This document shows, piece by piece, positions 28,800 through 36,307 of a DNA stretch of 42,063 nucleotides; the first letter of the stretch is position 1; the number at the start of each line of letters is the position of its first letter. Made by a program: the position numbers and the translations under genes. The DNA comes from DASUBV01 sp035763085 (GTDB taxonomy: Bacteria; Actinomycetota; Actinomycetes; Streptosporangiales; Streptosporangiaceae), in contig DASUBV010000197.1 in assembly GCA_035763085.1 (NCBI GenBank), positions 1 through 42,063 of the forward strand, given 5' to 3'. The notes under the pieces are model-generated. The model was not told where the DNA came from, ran no database searches, and saw nothing but the letters and a program-made list of their open reading frames with translations.

Positions 28800-29447
28800 A
28801 TGACGGGGGCAGCGGATTTCGTGATCGGGATGCCTGCCCGGTGCAGCGACGGGCCCTGCGGCGAGGTCAGCCGCATCGTCATCGACCCGGTCGCGCAGAA
28901 GGTCACGCACCTGGTCATCGAGCCGAAGCACCGGCCGGGCCTGGGCCGGCTGGTGCCGGTCGACCTGGTCAGCGGGTCATCCGGCGGGATCGTCCTGGAC
29001 TGCACCACCGCGCATTTCCAGGCCCTGGACTGCGCCGAGGAGACGCAGTTCATCCCGGACGAAGGCGGCTATTCGGCCTATGGCCCTGGTCAGGTGCTGG
29101 CCTGGCCGTACTACGGCCTGGGCGGCGGCATCGGGATGGGCGCGGGCACGGCCATGGACGGCATGTCACCGACGGTCCGCTACGACGCCGTCCCGCCCGG
29201 CGAGGTGGATGTGCGGCGCGGCGATCACGTCTACGCCAGCGACGGCGCCATCGGGCGGGTGCAGGGCCTGGTCGTGGACCCGGCCAGCCATCACGTGACG
29301 CACGTGCTGCTCCAGGAGGGGCACCTGTGGGACCGCAAGGAGGTGGCCATCCCGGTCACCGTCGTCACCCGGACCGATGCCGGGATCATGCTGAGCATCA
29401 GCAAGGCCGAGGTGGGCGACCTGCCGCCGGTCAGCCTCGGGAACTAA
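28800..29447 (+). CDS. double PRC-barrel domain protein
   Basis: The 215-residue protein has two PRC-barrel-like units. The first, ~5-70, is FVIGMPARCSDGPCGEVSRIVIDPVAQKVTHLVIEPKHRPGLGRLVPVDLV. The second, ~135-205, is VDVRRGDHVYASDGAIGRVQGLVVDPASHHVTHVLLQEGHLWDRKEVAIPV. They are joined by a Gly/Tyr/Pro-rich linker. PRC barrels occur in ribosome maturation and photosynthetic reaction centre proteins and in many stand-alone actinobacterial proteins with no known role. The ATG at 28800 is preceded by AGGGAGGA. It ends seven bases from the convergent helicase gene. Confidence 0.82.
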   Translation: MTGAADFVIGMPARCSDGPCGEVSRIVIDPVAQKVTHLVIEPKHRPGLGRLVPVDLVSGSSGGIVLDCTTAHFQALDCAEETQFIPDEGGYSAYGPGQVLAWPYYGLGGGIGMGAGTAMDGMSPTVRYDAVPPGEVDVRRGDHVYASDGAIGRVQGLVVDPASHHVTHVLLQEGHLWDRKEVAIPVTVVTRTDAGIMLSISKAEVGDLPPVSLGN

Positions 29448-29453
29448 CGTCCG

Positions 29454-31616
29454 CTACCCCGTGATGGCCAGGCTGAACGGGAGGACGGCGGGGGCGCCTG
29501 CCTCGCGCAGCGCCCTGGCCGCCACGGTCAGCGTCCAGCCGGTTTCGACCTGGTCATCAACCAGCAGCACCGGCCCGGCCGCCTCGGCCAGGGCCGAGCG
29601 GACCGGTCCGGGCACGGCTAGCTGCTGCCAGACGGCCTGCAGCCGCTGGGCACTGTTGCGCTGCCGGGCGCCGGGCGCGGCGAGCCGGTCCGGACTGGCG
29701 TACTCCAGCGAGCCGGCATAGGGCAGCCGCCCGATGCTGGCGATCTGCTCGCCCAGGCTGGCAATCAGCCGCGGCCGGGTCCGGGACGGGATGGTGACCA
29801 CCACCGCGGGCCGCTCGGCCCAGGTCCAGTCGGCCAGCACCTGGACGACGGCCGCGACAATGTCCGGCGGCACGGGCTCGTCCGCTGCCGTCCCGTCCCC
29901 GGCCGCGCCGGCCAGCAGCGCCCGGAGCCGGGTGCCCCACCCCAGGTCGGTCAGCCGCGCCAGGGCGCGGCCCGGCTCGGCACGGGACTGCTCCGGGATC
30001 CGCCCCGACACCGGGACCCCCAGCTCACTCATCCCCGATGGCCACATCTGGCGGGGCGCGAGCTCGCTGCCGGGGCGCAGCAGGCGCTCGCGCGCGGCCT
30101 CCGCCGCGGTGTCCGACACCGTGACCGGCCAGGCCCGGCCGGTGCAGTTGTCGCAGCGGCCGCACGGCTCGGCGCCGGGGTCATCCAGCTCCCGGCGCAG
30201 GTATTCCATGCGGCAGCCGCCATCCTCGATATAGCCGAGCATGGCCCGCTGCTCCCTGGCCCGCTCGGCGGCCACCCGCGCGTAGCGCTCCGCATCGTAG
30301 GACCAGGCCTGGCCGGTCGCCGTCCAGCCGCCGCTGACCCGGCGGACGGCGCCGTCCACGTCCAGGACCTTGAGCATCATCTCGAGCCGGGACCTGGTCA
30401 GGTCGATCCTCGTCTCCAGCGCCGCCGTGGACAGCGGCCGGCCGGCCCGCTCCAGGGCGGCGAGCGTAGCCCGCACCACCGGCTCTGGCGGGAAGGCCAG
30501 GGAGGTGAAGTAGGCCCAGATGTCGGCGTCCTCCCGGCCGGGCAGCAGGATGACATCCGCCCGGTCGACGCCGCGGCCGGCCCGCCCGATCTGCTGGTAG
30601 TACGCGATCGGCGACTGCGGGGCACCCAGGTGAGCGATGAAGGAGAGGTCGGGCTTGTCGAACCCCATGCCCAGCGCGCTGGTCGCGACCAGTGCCTTGA
30701 TCTCGTTCCCGAGCAGGGCGTTCTCCGCGGCCACCCGGGTGGCGTGGTCATCGCGCCCGGTGTAGGCGGCGACCAGGTGGCCGCGGTCACGCAGGAACTC
30801 CGCGACCTCATGGGCGGCGGCCACGGTCAGGGTGTAGATAATGCCCGAGCCGGTCAGCCCGGCCAGGCGCTCGGCGAGCCAGCCCAGCCGCTGCTGCGCC
30901 GTGGGCAGTCGCACCACGGCCAGGTGCAGGCTCTCCCGGTCCAGCGAGCCGCGCAGCACCAGCGTCCCGGCGCTGTCGCCCGCGCCGAGCTGCTCGGCGA
31001 CATCACGGGCGACCCGCGCGTTGGCCGTCGCGGTTGTCGCCAGCACCGGGATCTCCGGCGGCAAGCCCGCCAGCAGGGTCCGCAGCCGGCGATAGTCGGG
31101 CCGGAAATCGTGCCCCCAGTCGGAGATGCAGTGCGCCTCGTCGACCACCAGCATCCCGGCAGCGGCCATCAGCCCGGGCAGCACCGCATCCCGGAAGCCG
31201 GGGTTATTCAGCCGCTCCGGGCTGACCAGCAGGACGTCCACGGCGCCGGCCGAGACCTCGGCATAGACCTCCGCCCAGTCGTCGGCGTTCGCCGAGTTGA
31301 CCGTCCGGGCCACGATCCCGGCTCGCTGCGCCGCCCCGATCTGGTTGCGCATCAAGGCGATCAGCGGCGACACGATCACCGCGGGCCCGGCGCCGCGGGC
31401 CCGCAGCAAGGCGGTCGCCGTGAAGTACACCGCCGACTTCCCCCAGCCCGTGCGCTGCACCACCAGCGCCCGGCGCCGGCCGCTGACCAGTGCCTCGATC
31501 GCGGTCCACTGATCGTCGCGCAGCCGCGCTCCCGGCCCGGCCAGCGCCGCCAGCCGCTCCTGCGCCTCGCGGCGCAGCCCGGCGCTGCCCTCGCCCGGCC
31601 CGGTTCCCTCCGCCAT
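29454..31616 (-). CDS. RecQ-family helicase with phosphoribosyltransferase-like C-terminus
   Basis: The 720-residue protein has a superfamily 2 helicase core with RTGWGKSAVYF (motif I), DEAHCISDWGHDFRPDYRRL (motif II and the RecQ aromatic loop), ATTATAN (motif III), ATSALGMGFDKPDLSFIAHLGAPQSPIAYYQQIGRAGRG (motifs V-VI). The RecQ zinc site lies in GGCRMEYL ... EPCGRCDNC. In place of an HRDC domain the last ~190 residues contain VLLVDDQVETGWTLTVAARALREAG, a PRPP-binding loop of ComF-type phosphoribosyltransferases. The combination suggests a DNA repair or recombination enzyme with a nucleotide-sensing or catalytic tail. The start ATG 31616 is the first in the frame. Confidence 0.88.
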   Translation of the reverse strand: MAEGTGPGEGSAGLRREAQERLAALAGPGARLRDDQWTAIEALVSGRRRALVVQRTGWGKSAVYFTATALLRARGAGPAVIVSPLIALMRNQIGAAQRAGIVARTVNSANADDWAEVYAEVSAGAVDVLLVSPERLNNPGFRDAVLPGLMAAAGMLVVDEAHCISDWGHDFRPDYRRLRTLLAGLPPEIPVLATTATANARVARDVAEQLGAGDSAGTLVLRGSLDRESLHLAVVRLPTAQQRLGWLAERLAGLTGSGIIYTLTVAAAHEVAEFLRDRGHLVAAYTGRDDHATRVAAENALLGNEIKALVATSALGMGFDKPDLSFIAHLGAPQSPIAYYQQIGRAGRGVDRADVILLPGREDADIWAYFTSLAFPPEPVVRATLAALERAGRPLSTAALETRIDLTRSRLEMMLKVLDVDGAVRRVSGGWTATGQAWSYDAERYARVAAERAREQRAMLGYIEDGGCRMEYLRRELDDPGAEPCGRCDNCTGRAWPVTVSDTAAEAARERLLRPGSELAPRQMWPSGMSELGVPVSGRIPEQSRAEPGRALARLTDLGWGTRLRALLAGAAGDGTAADEPVPPDIVAAVVQVLADWTWAERPAVVVTIPSRTRPRLIASLGEQIASIGRLPYAGSLEYASPDRLAAPGARQRNSAQRLQAVWQQLAVPGPVRSALAEAAGPVLLVDDQVETGWTLTVAARALREAGAPAVLPFSLAITG

Positions 31617-31701
31617 GCCTTCTTTGCTATCACCGGGCGGTGACGGCCGCCGGCCCGGCGCTGGTGACGGCGCCGCATCGGCCGTAAGCCAGGATGGGGT
31701 C

Positions 31702-32484
31702 GTGAGCCAGGAGGGTGACAGGACGGGCGCGCCGGAGCGTTACCGCCTGTACTCCGACCTCGCGTCGTGGTGGCCGCTGATCTCACCGCCCGGCGAGTAC
31801 GCCGAGGAGGCCGCCTACCTGGCCGCCGTGCTCGGCTCCGCGCCGGGGCCGGTGCATGAGGTGCTGGATCTCGGCAGCGGCGGCGGCCACAACGCCGTGC
31901 ACCTCAAGGACCGGCTGTCGCTGACCCTCCTGGACCTGTCGGAGCAGATGCTGGCGGTGTCCCGTCAGCTCAACCCCGAGTGCGCGCACGAGCAGGGCGA
32001 CATGCGCACCGCCCGGCTCGGCAGGACCTTCGATGCCGTCCTGGTCCACGATGCGATTGACTACATGACCAGCCAGGATGACCTGCGGCAGGTGATCGAG
32101 ACGGCCTTCGCGCACTGCCGCCCGGGCGGGATCGCGCTGTTCGTGCCGGACTACACCGCCGAGACGTTCCGTGCCTCCGGCGGTCACGGCGGCGGCGGCC
32201 GCGACGCGGCCGGCCGCCAGGCCAGCTTCCGCGAGCGGGCCTTTGACCCCGATCCGGCCGACGGCTGGATCCAGGTGGAGTACGAGTTCACCCTGCAGGA
32301 GGCCGATGGCCGGGTCACGATGGTCCGCGAGTCGCACCGGCTGGGCGCCTTCAGCAGCGCCACCTGGCAGCGCCTGCTCGCTGCGGCCGGGTTCGAGCTG
32401 GAGTCCGGTCACGGCCCGGCGGCTAGCCAGGCGCCCGCCGGCCGCCGTCCGCAGAACCTGTTCGTCGCGGTGCGGCCGGAGTGA
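31702..32484 (+). CDS. class I SAM-dependent methyltransferase
   Basis: The 260-residue protein begins APERYRLYSDLASWWPLISPPGEYAEEAAYLAAVL and has VHEVLDLGSGGGHNAVHLKDRLSLTLLDLSEQMLAVSRQLNPE, the SAM-binding motif, then FDAVLVHDAIDYMTSQDDLRQVIETAFAHCRPGGIALFVPDY. This is the small-molecule or protein methyltransferase type; the substrate is unknown. GTG 31702 is preceded by AGGATGGGG; the in-frame ATG at 31615 would start inside the 5' end of the helicase gene. The two genes are divergent with 85 bases between them. Confidence 0.82.
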   Translation: MSQEGDRTGAPERYRLYSDLASWWPLISPPGEYAEEAAYLAAVLGSAPGPVHEVLDLGSGGGHNAVHLKDRLSLTLLDLSEQMLAVSRQLNPECAHEQGDMRTARLGRTFDAVLVHDAIDYMTSQDDLRQVIETAFAHCRPGGIALFVPDYTAETFRASGGHGGGGRDAAGRQASFRERAFDPDPADGWIQVEYEFTLQEADGRVTMVRESHRLGAFSSATWQRLLAAAGFELESGHGPAASQAPAGRRPQNLFVAVRPE

Positions 32485-32499
32485 CCCGCTGCGCGCCCG

Positions 32500-32518
32500 G
32501 GCTGATCGTTGATCAGCC
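32500..32518. terminator. perfect palindrome after methyltransferase
   Basis: GGCTGATC-GTT-GATCAGCC has perfect 8-bp arms and starts 16 bases after the methyltransferase stop. It is a compact hairpin without T-tract. The remaining gap to 32826 (about 310 bases) is relatively AT-rich around 32690-32750 and should hold the conservon promoter, but I could not settle on hexamers. Confidence 0.45.
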
Positions 32519-32826
32519 GGCGAGGCCGCGAGCCGGGCATTTCCGGCGCCTCGCGAACGCCAGCCAGAATCCAGCGCCATAGCGAACAGGAAATGGCGCC
32601 GCCAGAGCCGGCACGAGCGGCGGGCGCGTCGTTGCGGGGCCCGGCTCACCTGCGTTTCAGCGGCTACAGCAGAGGGCGTATATCCAATAGCCGTAACAGT
32701 ACGGCGACTTTTACCAAGCGCCAGGACAATTGATCCGCAATAGCGCAGGATGTTGGACTGGCGGCGGAGCCGGGGCGGCTTGCCGTGCCAGGCCTGCGCG
32801 CACGGGATCGATCCAGGAGTGGCCAC

Positions 32827-34740
32827 ATGGGCGTACCCAGCTCGGCAGGACCCGACCTCGGACGTACCCCGCACCGGAGGCTCCGGTCCACCTTCATCGC
32901 GATGGTCGTCGCGCCCGCCGTCTGCCTGACCGTGCTCTGGCTGGCGGCGGTCAGCCTGACTCTCGCCGGCCTGCTCGACGGGCACCGGCTCGCCTCGCTC
33001 AGCCACAGCCAGCTGGCCGAGGTCGCGCTGGTGGCCGTCGCCGGAGCGCTCGTCGTCGCGGTCACGCTCGTGCTGGCCGGCTCCTTCGCCCGCCGGGTGG
33101 CGCGCGACCTGTCCGGCCTGACCGTCGCGGCCCGGCGGCTGGCCGCCGGCCAGCAGGTCCAGGCTGATGCGGCAGACAGCAAGCCCGGTACCGCAGCGGC
33201 CGGGACCGTCTCGCAGCGCGGCACCAGGACGACCGAGATTGCCGAGGCCACGGGAGCTATCGCCGGCCTGCAGCAGGCCGCGGCGGCCGCGGCGGCGGGC
33301 GAGGCCGGCCTGCGCGACGGCCTGCGGCAGGTCATCGTCAGCCTGGCGCGGCGCAACCAGTCACTGCTGCAGCGCCAGCTCCGCCTCATCGACGCTCTGG
33401 AGCAGAAGGCGGCTGACCCGGCTGCGCTGGCCGACCTGTTTGCCCTCGACCACCTCACGACCCGGATGCGCCGTCATGCCGAGAGCCTGGCCATCCTGGC
33501 CGGCGCGGCGCCCGGCCGGTCATGGCGCGAGCCCGTGCCGGTGATCGACGTCATCCGCGGCGCCATGGCCGAGGTCGAGGACTATCAGCGCGTCGCCGTC
33601 GTGACCAGGGCTGAGGATGCGATCTCAGGATCGGCCGCCGCCGACATGATCCACCTGCTCGCCGAGCTGATCGAGAACGCGACGCTGTTCTCCCCGTCGG
33701 GAACGCCGGTTGAGGTCCGGGCCGGCCGGGTCGCCAATGGCTTCGCCATTGAAGTGGACGACCGGGGCCTGGGCATCGAGCCCGGGCAGCTGGCCGAGAT
33801 CAACCGGCAGCTGGACGACCCGCCCGACTTTGACCTGGCCAATTCCGATCGCCTCGGCCTATTCGTCGGCGGCAAGCTCGCCGCCCGCTATGGCGTGCGG
33901 GTGTCGCTGCGGCCGTCTCCCTATGGGGGGACCACGGCCATCGTGCTGCTGCCCGCCAGCATCGTGGTGCCCGTCGGCGGAGCCGGCATCGCCCTGCAGC
34001 CCGCGACCGAGCACCCGGCCATCAGCGCCGCGCCGGGCGGGCGCCCCGGCGAGCCACTGGCCCTGGTCGGCCCGCGGCCCGTCCCGCCGGGGCCGCGGAC
34101 GACAGCGCCGCCCGTCGTGACCGCCCCGGCCAGCTCGGCGTCACCCGCGTCAGCCGGGCAACCCGTCCTGCCAGCGCAGCCAGTGCCGCCGGCTCCGCTG
34201 CCGCCCGCCGTCAGCTCGCCCGCGGGCGGCGCGCCGCCGGCCGGCTCGCCGGGGCCGTCCGCGGCACCCGCCATCCCGTCGGTCTGGTCGGTGCCGCCCG
34301 GACGCTCGGTCTTCTCGCCGGCGGAGACACCCTCCACCCGGCCCGGGCCGGCGCCTGACCCCGCGCCGTCCGCGCCAGCCGCCCGGTCAGCGCTGCCCGC
34401 CCGGTCATCCGCCCCCGCGAAGGCGTCCGCGCCAGCGCCAGCGGCTGGCACCCCGGACAGCGGCACCTACCGCGGCCTGCCGCGGCGGACTCGCCAGGCC
34501 AGCCTGTCGCCGCACCTGCGCGACTCCGCGGCGGCGGCCGGCCGGTCATCAGCTTCCGGTCCCCTCCCGGCCCCGGTGGACGAGCGCGCCCCCGAGGAGG
34601 CGCGTAATCTCGCGGCGTCGCTGCAGAGCGGATGGCAGCGCGGACGTGCGGCCGACCTGCCGGAGGCTGGCAGCTCGCCGGCCGCCGGCAGCGACCAGGC
34701 GGGGCGTGACCCCGCATCTGCCCCAGGCAAGGAGAAGTGA
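32827..34740 (+). CDS. cvnA: conservon histidine-kinase-like protein CvnA
   Basis: The 637-residue membrane protein has two segments (about 22-48 and 63-85) and a short HAMP-like stretch. The DHp-like region is LALARRNQSLL-type: VSLARRNQSLLQRQLRLIDALEQKAADPAALADLFALDHLTTRMRRHAESLAILAG. The ATPase domain has MIHLLAELIENATLFSPSGTPVEV, VDDRGLGIEPG and DRLGLFVGGKLAARYGV. From ~400 to the end it is a Pro/Ala/Ser-rich tail. This plan is the sensor of the actinomycete conservons, which pass signals to a small GTPase. The extracellular loop is very short, so an intracellular or membrane cue is likely. ATG 32827 is the start; the stop overlaps cvnB. Confidence 0.9.
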   Translation: MGVPSSAGPDLGRTPHRRLRSTFIAMVVAPAVCLTVLWLAAVSLTLAGLLDGHRLASLSHSQLAEVALVAVAGALVVAVTLVLAGSFARRVARDLSGLTVAARRLAAGQQVQADAADSKPGTAAAGTVSQRGTRTTEIAEATGAIAGLQQAAAAAAAGEAGLRDGLRQVIVSLARRNQSLLQRQLRLIDALEQKAADPAALADLFALDHLTTRMRRHAESLAILAGAAPGRSWREPVPVIDVIRGAMAEVEDYQRVAVVTRAEDAISGSAAADMIHLLAELIENATLFSPSGTPVEVRAGRVANGFAIEVDDRGLGIEPGQLAEINRQLDDPPDFDLANSDRLGLFVGGKLAARYGVRVSLRPSPYGGTTAIVLLPASIVVPVGGAGIALQPATEHPAISAAPGGRPGEPLALVGPRPVPPGPRTTAPPVVTAPASSASPASAGQPVLPAQPVPPAPLPPAVSSPAGGAPPAGSPGPSAAPAIPSVWSVPPGRSVFSPAETPSTRPGPAPDPAPSAPAARSALPARSSAPAKASAPAPAAGTPDSGTYRGLPRRTRQASLSPHLRDSAAAAGRSSASGPLPAPVDERAPEEARNLAASLQSGWQRGRAADLPEAGSSPAAGSDQAGRDPASAPGKEK

Positions 34741-35168
34741 TGACGGAGCAGGGCGCAGGCGGCTCGGGGCGGGATCTGAGCTGGCTGCTCGATGACCTTG
34801 CCGACCGGGTGGAGGATTTCCGCAAGGCCGTGATCCTGTCCAGGGACGGGCTGGTGATCGCCGCCACCAAGGACCTGGACCGGGAGGACGCTGAGCACCT
34901 GGCCGCGCTGGCCTCGGGCCTGCAGAGCCTGGCCAGGGGAGCGGGCGAGCGCTTCGGGGTCGGCGAGGTGCGGCAGAGCATCGTCGAGCTGCAGCAGGCG
35001 CTGCTGTTCGTGACCGCGGCCGGCCAGGGGAGCTGCCTGGCTGTGCTGTGTCCCGCCAGCGCCGACGCCGGCCTGGTCGCCTACGAGATGGCGATGCTGG
35101 TGAAACGGGCCGGGCCGCACCTGGCGTCGCATCCGCGGGTGTCGGCCACCCAGCTGCCGGCGGAGTGA
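34740..35168 (+). CDS. cvnB: roadblock/LC7 protein CvnB
   Basis: The 142-residue protein has the roadblock/LC7 fold: LSWLLDDLADRVEDFRKAVILSRDGLVIAATKDLDREDAEHLAALASGLQSLARGAGERFGVGEVRQSIVELQQALLFVTAAGQGSCLAVL. Such proteins act with small Ras-like GTPases as adaptors or activators. In conservons CvnB is the predicted activator of the CvnD GTPase. The ATG at 34740 has GGAG at a proper distance; the GTG three bases earlier is also possible. Stop and start overlap with cvnA. Confidence 0.92.
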   Translation: MTEQGAGGSGRDLSWLLDDLADRVEDFRKAVILSRDGLVIAATKDLDREDAEHLAALASGLQSLARGAGERFGVGEVRQSIVELQQALLFVTAAGQGSCLAVLCPASADAGLVAYEMAMLVKRAGPHLASHPRVSATQLPAE

Positions 35169-35175
35169 TCGGGCC

Positions 35176-35562
35176 GTGGAGCCGGGCGGCACGTGGCTGG
35201 ACCGGGATTCGGGGCCCGTTGTCCGCCCTTACGCGCTGACCGGCGGCCGGACCGAGCCCGCCAGCGGCGAGGTACTGGACCTGGTCGCCGTGGTCGTCGC
35301 CGTCGAGCCGCCGGAGGCGGCGGAAGACTCCGAGCCGGTCCCGCTCACTCCTGAGCACCGCAGGATCATGAGCCTGTGCCGCAATCCGGCCACCGTCGCG
35401 GATGTGGCGTCTGATATGGCGCTGCCGCTGGGCGTGGTCCGCGTCCTGCTGGCCGACCTCCTGCTCACCGAGCGCCTGAGCGTCCTGCCCCGGCGGCCCG
35501 CCGATGAGCAGCCGAGCACCGCCTTGCTGAAGGAGGTCCTGCATGGACTCCGCGCCCTCTGA
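35176..35562 (+). CDS. cvnC: DUF742 protein CvnC
   Basis: The 128-residue protein starts GGTWLDRDSGPVVRPYALTGGRTEP, the invariant N-terminal motif of DUF742. A winged-helix-like C-terminal part follows: LTPEHRRIMSLCRNPATVADVASDMALPLGVVRVLLADLLLTERLSV. In conservons it is an adaptor between CvnA and CvnD. The GTG at 35176 follows the cvnB stop by seven bases. Its 3' end overlaps cvnD by 20 bases. Confidence 0.92.
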   Translation: MEPGGTWLDRDSGPVVRPYALTGGRTEPASGEVLDLVAVVVAVEPPEAAEDSEPVPLTPEHRRIMSLCRNPATVADVASDMALPLGVVRVLLADLLLTERLSVLPRRPADEQPSTALLKEVLHGLRAL

Positions 35563-36166
35563 TGACACCGGCGGCATCCCGCTGACCATCTTCAAGATCC
35601 TGGTCGCGGGTGGCTTCGGGGCGGGCAAGACCACCCTCGTCGGGGCGATCAGCGAGGTCCGGCCGCTGCGCACCGAGGAGGCGCTGACCAGCGCCAGCGT
35701 CGGCCACGACGACCTGCGCGGCGTGGCCGCCAAGAACACCACGACCGTGGCCATGGACTTCGGCCGGATCACCATGAGCAATCACCTGGTGCTGTACCTG
35801 TTCGGCACGCCCGGCCAGGAGCGGTTCTGGTTCATGTGGGATGAGCTGTCCTACGGCGCGCTGGGCGCCGTCGTGCTCGCCGACACGCGCCGCCTGGATG
35901 ACTGCTTCCCGTCCGTCGACTACTTCGAGCGGCGCCGGGTGCCCTTCCTGGTCGCCATCAACTGCTTCGACGGCGCGCCCCGGTACGACCCGGAGGACGT
36001 GCGCATCGCGCTGGACCTGGACCCGCGGGTTCCGGTGGTGCTGTGCGACGCGCGCAGCATGACCTCGGCCAAGGAGGTGCTCATCACCCTGGTCGAGCAC
36101 GTCCTGTCCGGCCGGGCGGCGGCCGGTCAGCCGGCCGCCGGGGCCATCACCTCAGCCGGCGGCTGA
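35543..36166 (+). CDS. cvnD: conservon small GTPase CvnD
   Basis: This 207-residue MglA/Ras-like GTPase has the P-loop GGFGAGKTTLVGAISEV, switch II FGTPGQERFWFMWDELSYGALGAVVLADTRRLDDCF, and NCFD in the place of NKXD (VAINCFDG), as is typical of CvnD. It ends with a small Ala/Gly tail. It acts at the membrane with CvnA-C. The ATG at 35543 lies in the cvnC 3' end, with AAGGAGG in front, so it is coupled to cvnC. Confidence 0.93.
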   Translation: MDSAPSDDTGGIPLTIFKILVAGGFGAGKTTLVGAISEVRPLRTEEALTSASVGHDDLRGVAAKNTTTVAMDFGRITMSNHLVLYLFGTPGQERFWFMWDELSYGALGAVVLADTRRLDDCFPSVDYFERRRVPFLVAINCFDGAPRYDPEDVRIALDLDPRVPVVLCDARSMTSAKEVLITLVEHVLSGRAAAGQPAAGAITSAGG

Positions 36167-36307
36167 CGGCCCGGCGTGCGCCGCATGTGGAGGCCAGGTG
36201 GGCAAACAGCACAGCAGCGGGCAGGTCCGCCGATTGGCTGGCCACTGGCCCGAAGTTGTCGGTATACAGGCAAGATGATCGCTTCGCACAGGCAGGGATA
36301 GCTGGCC

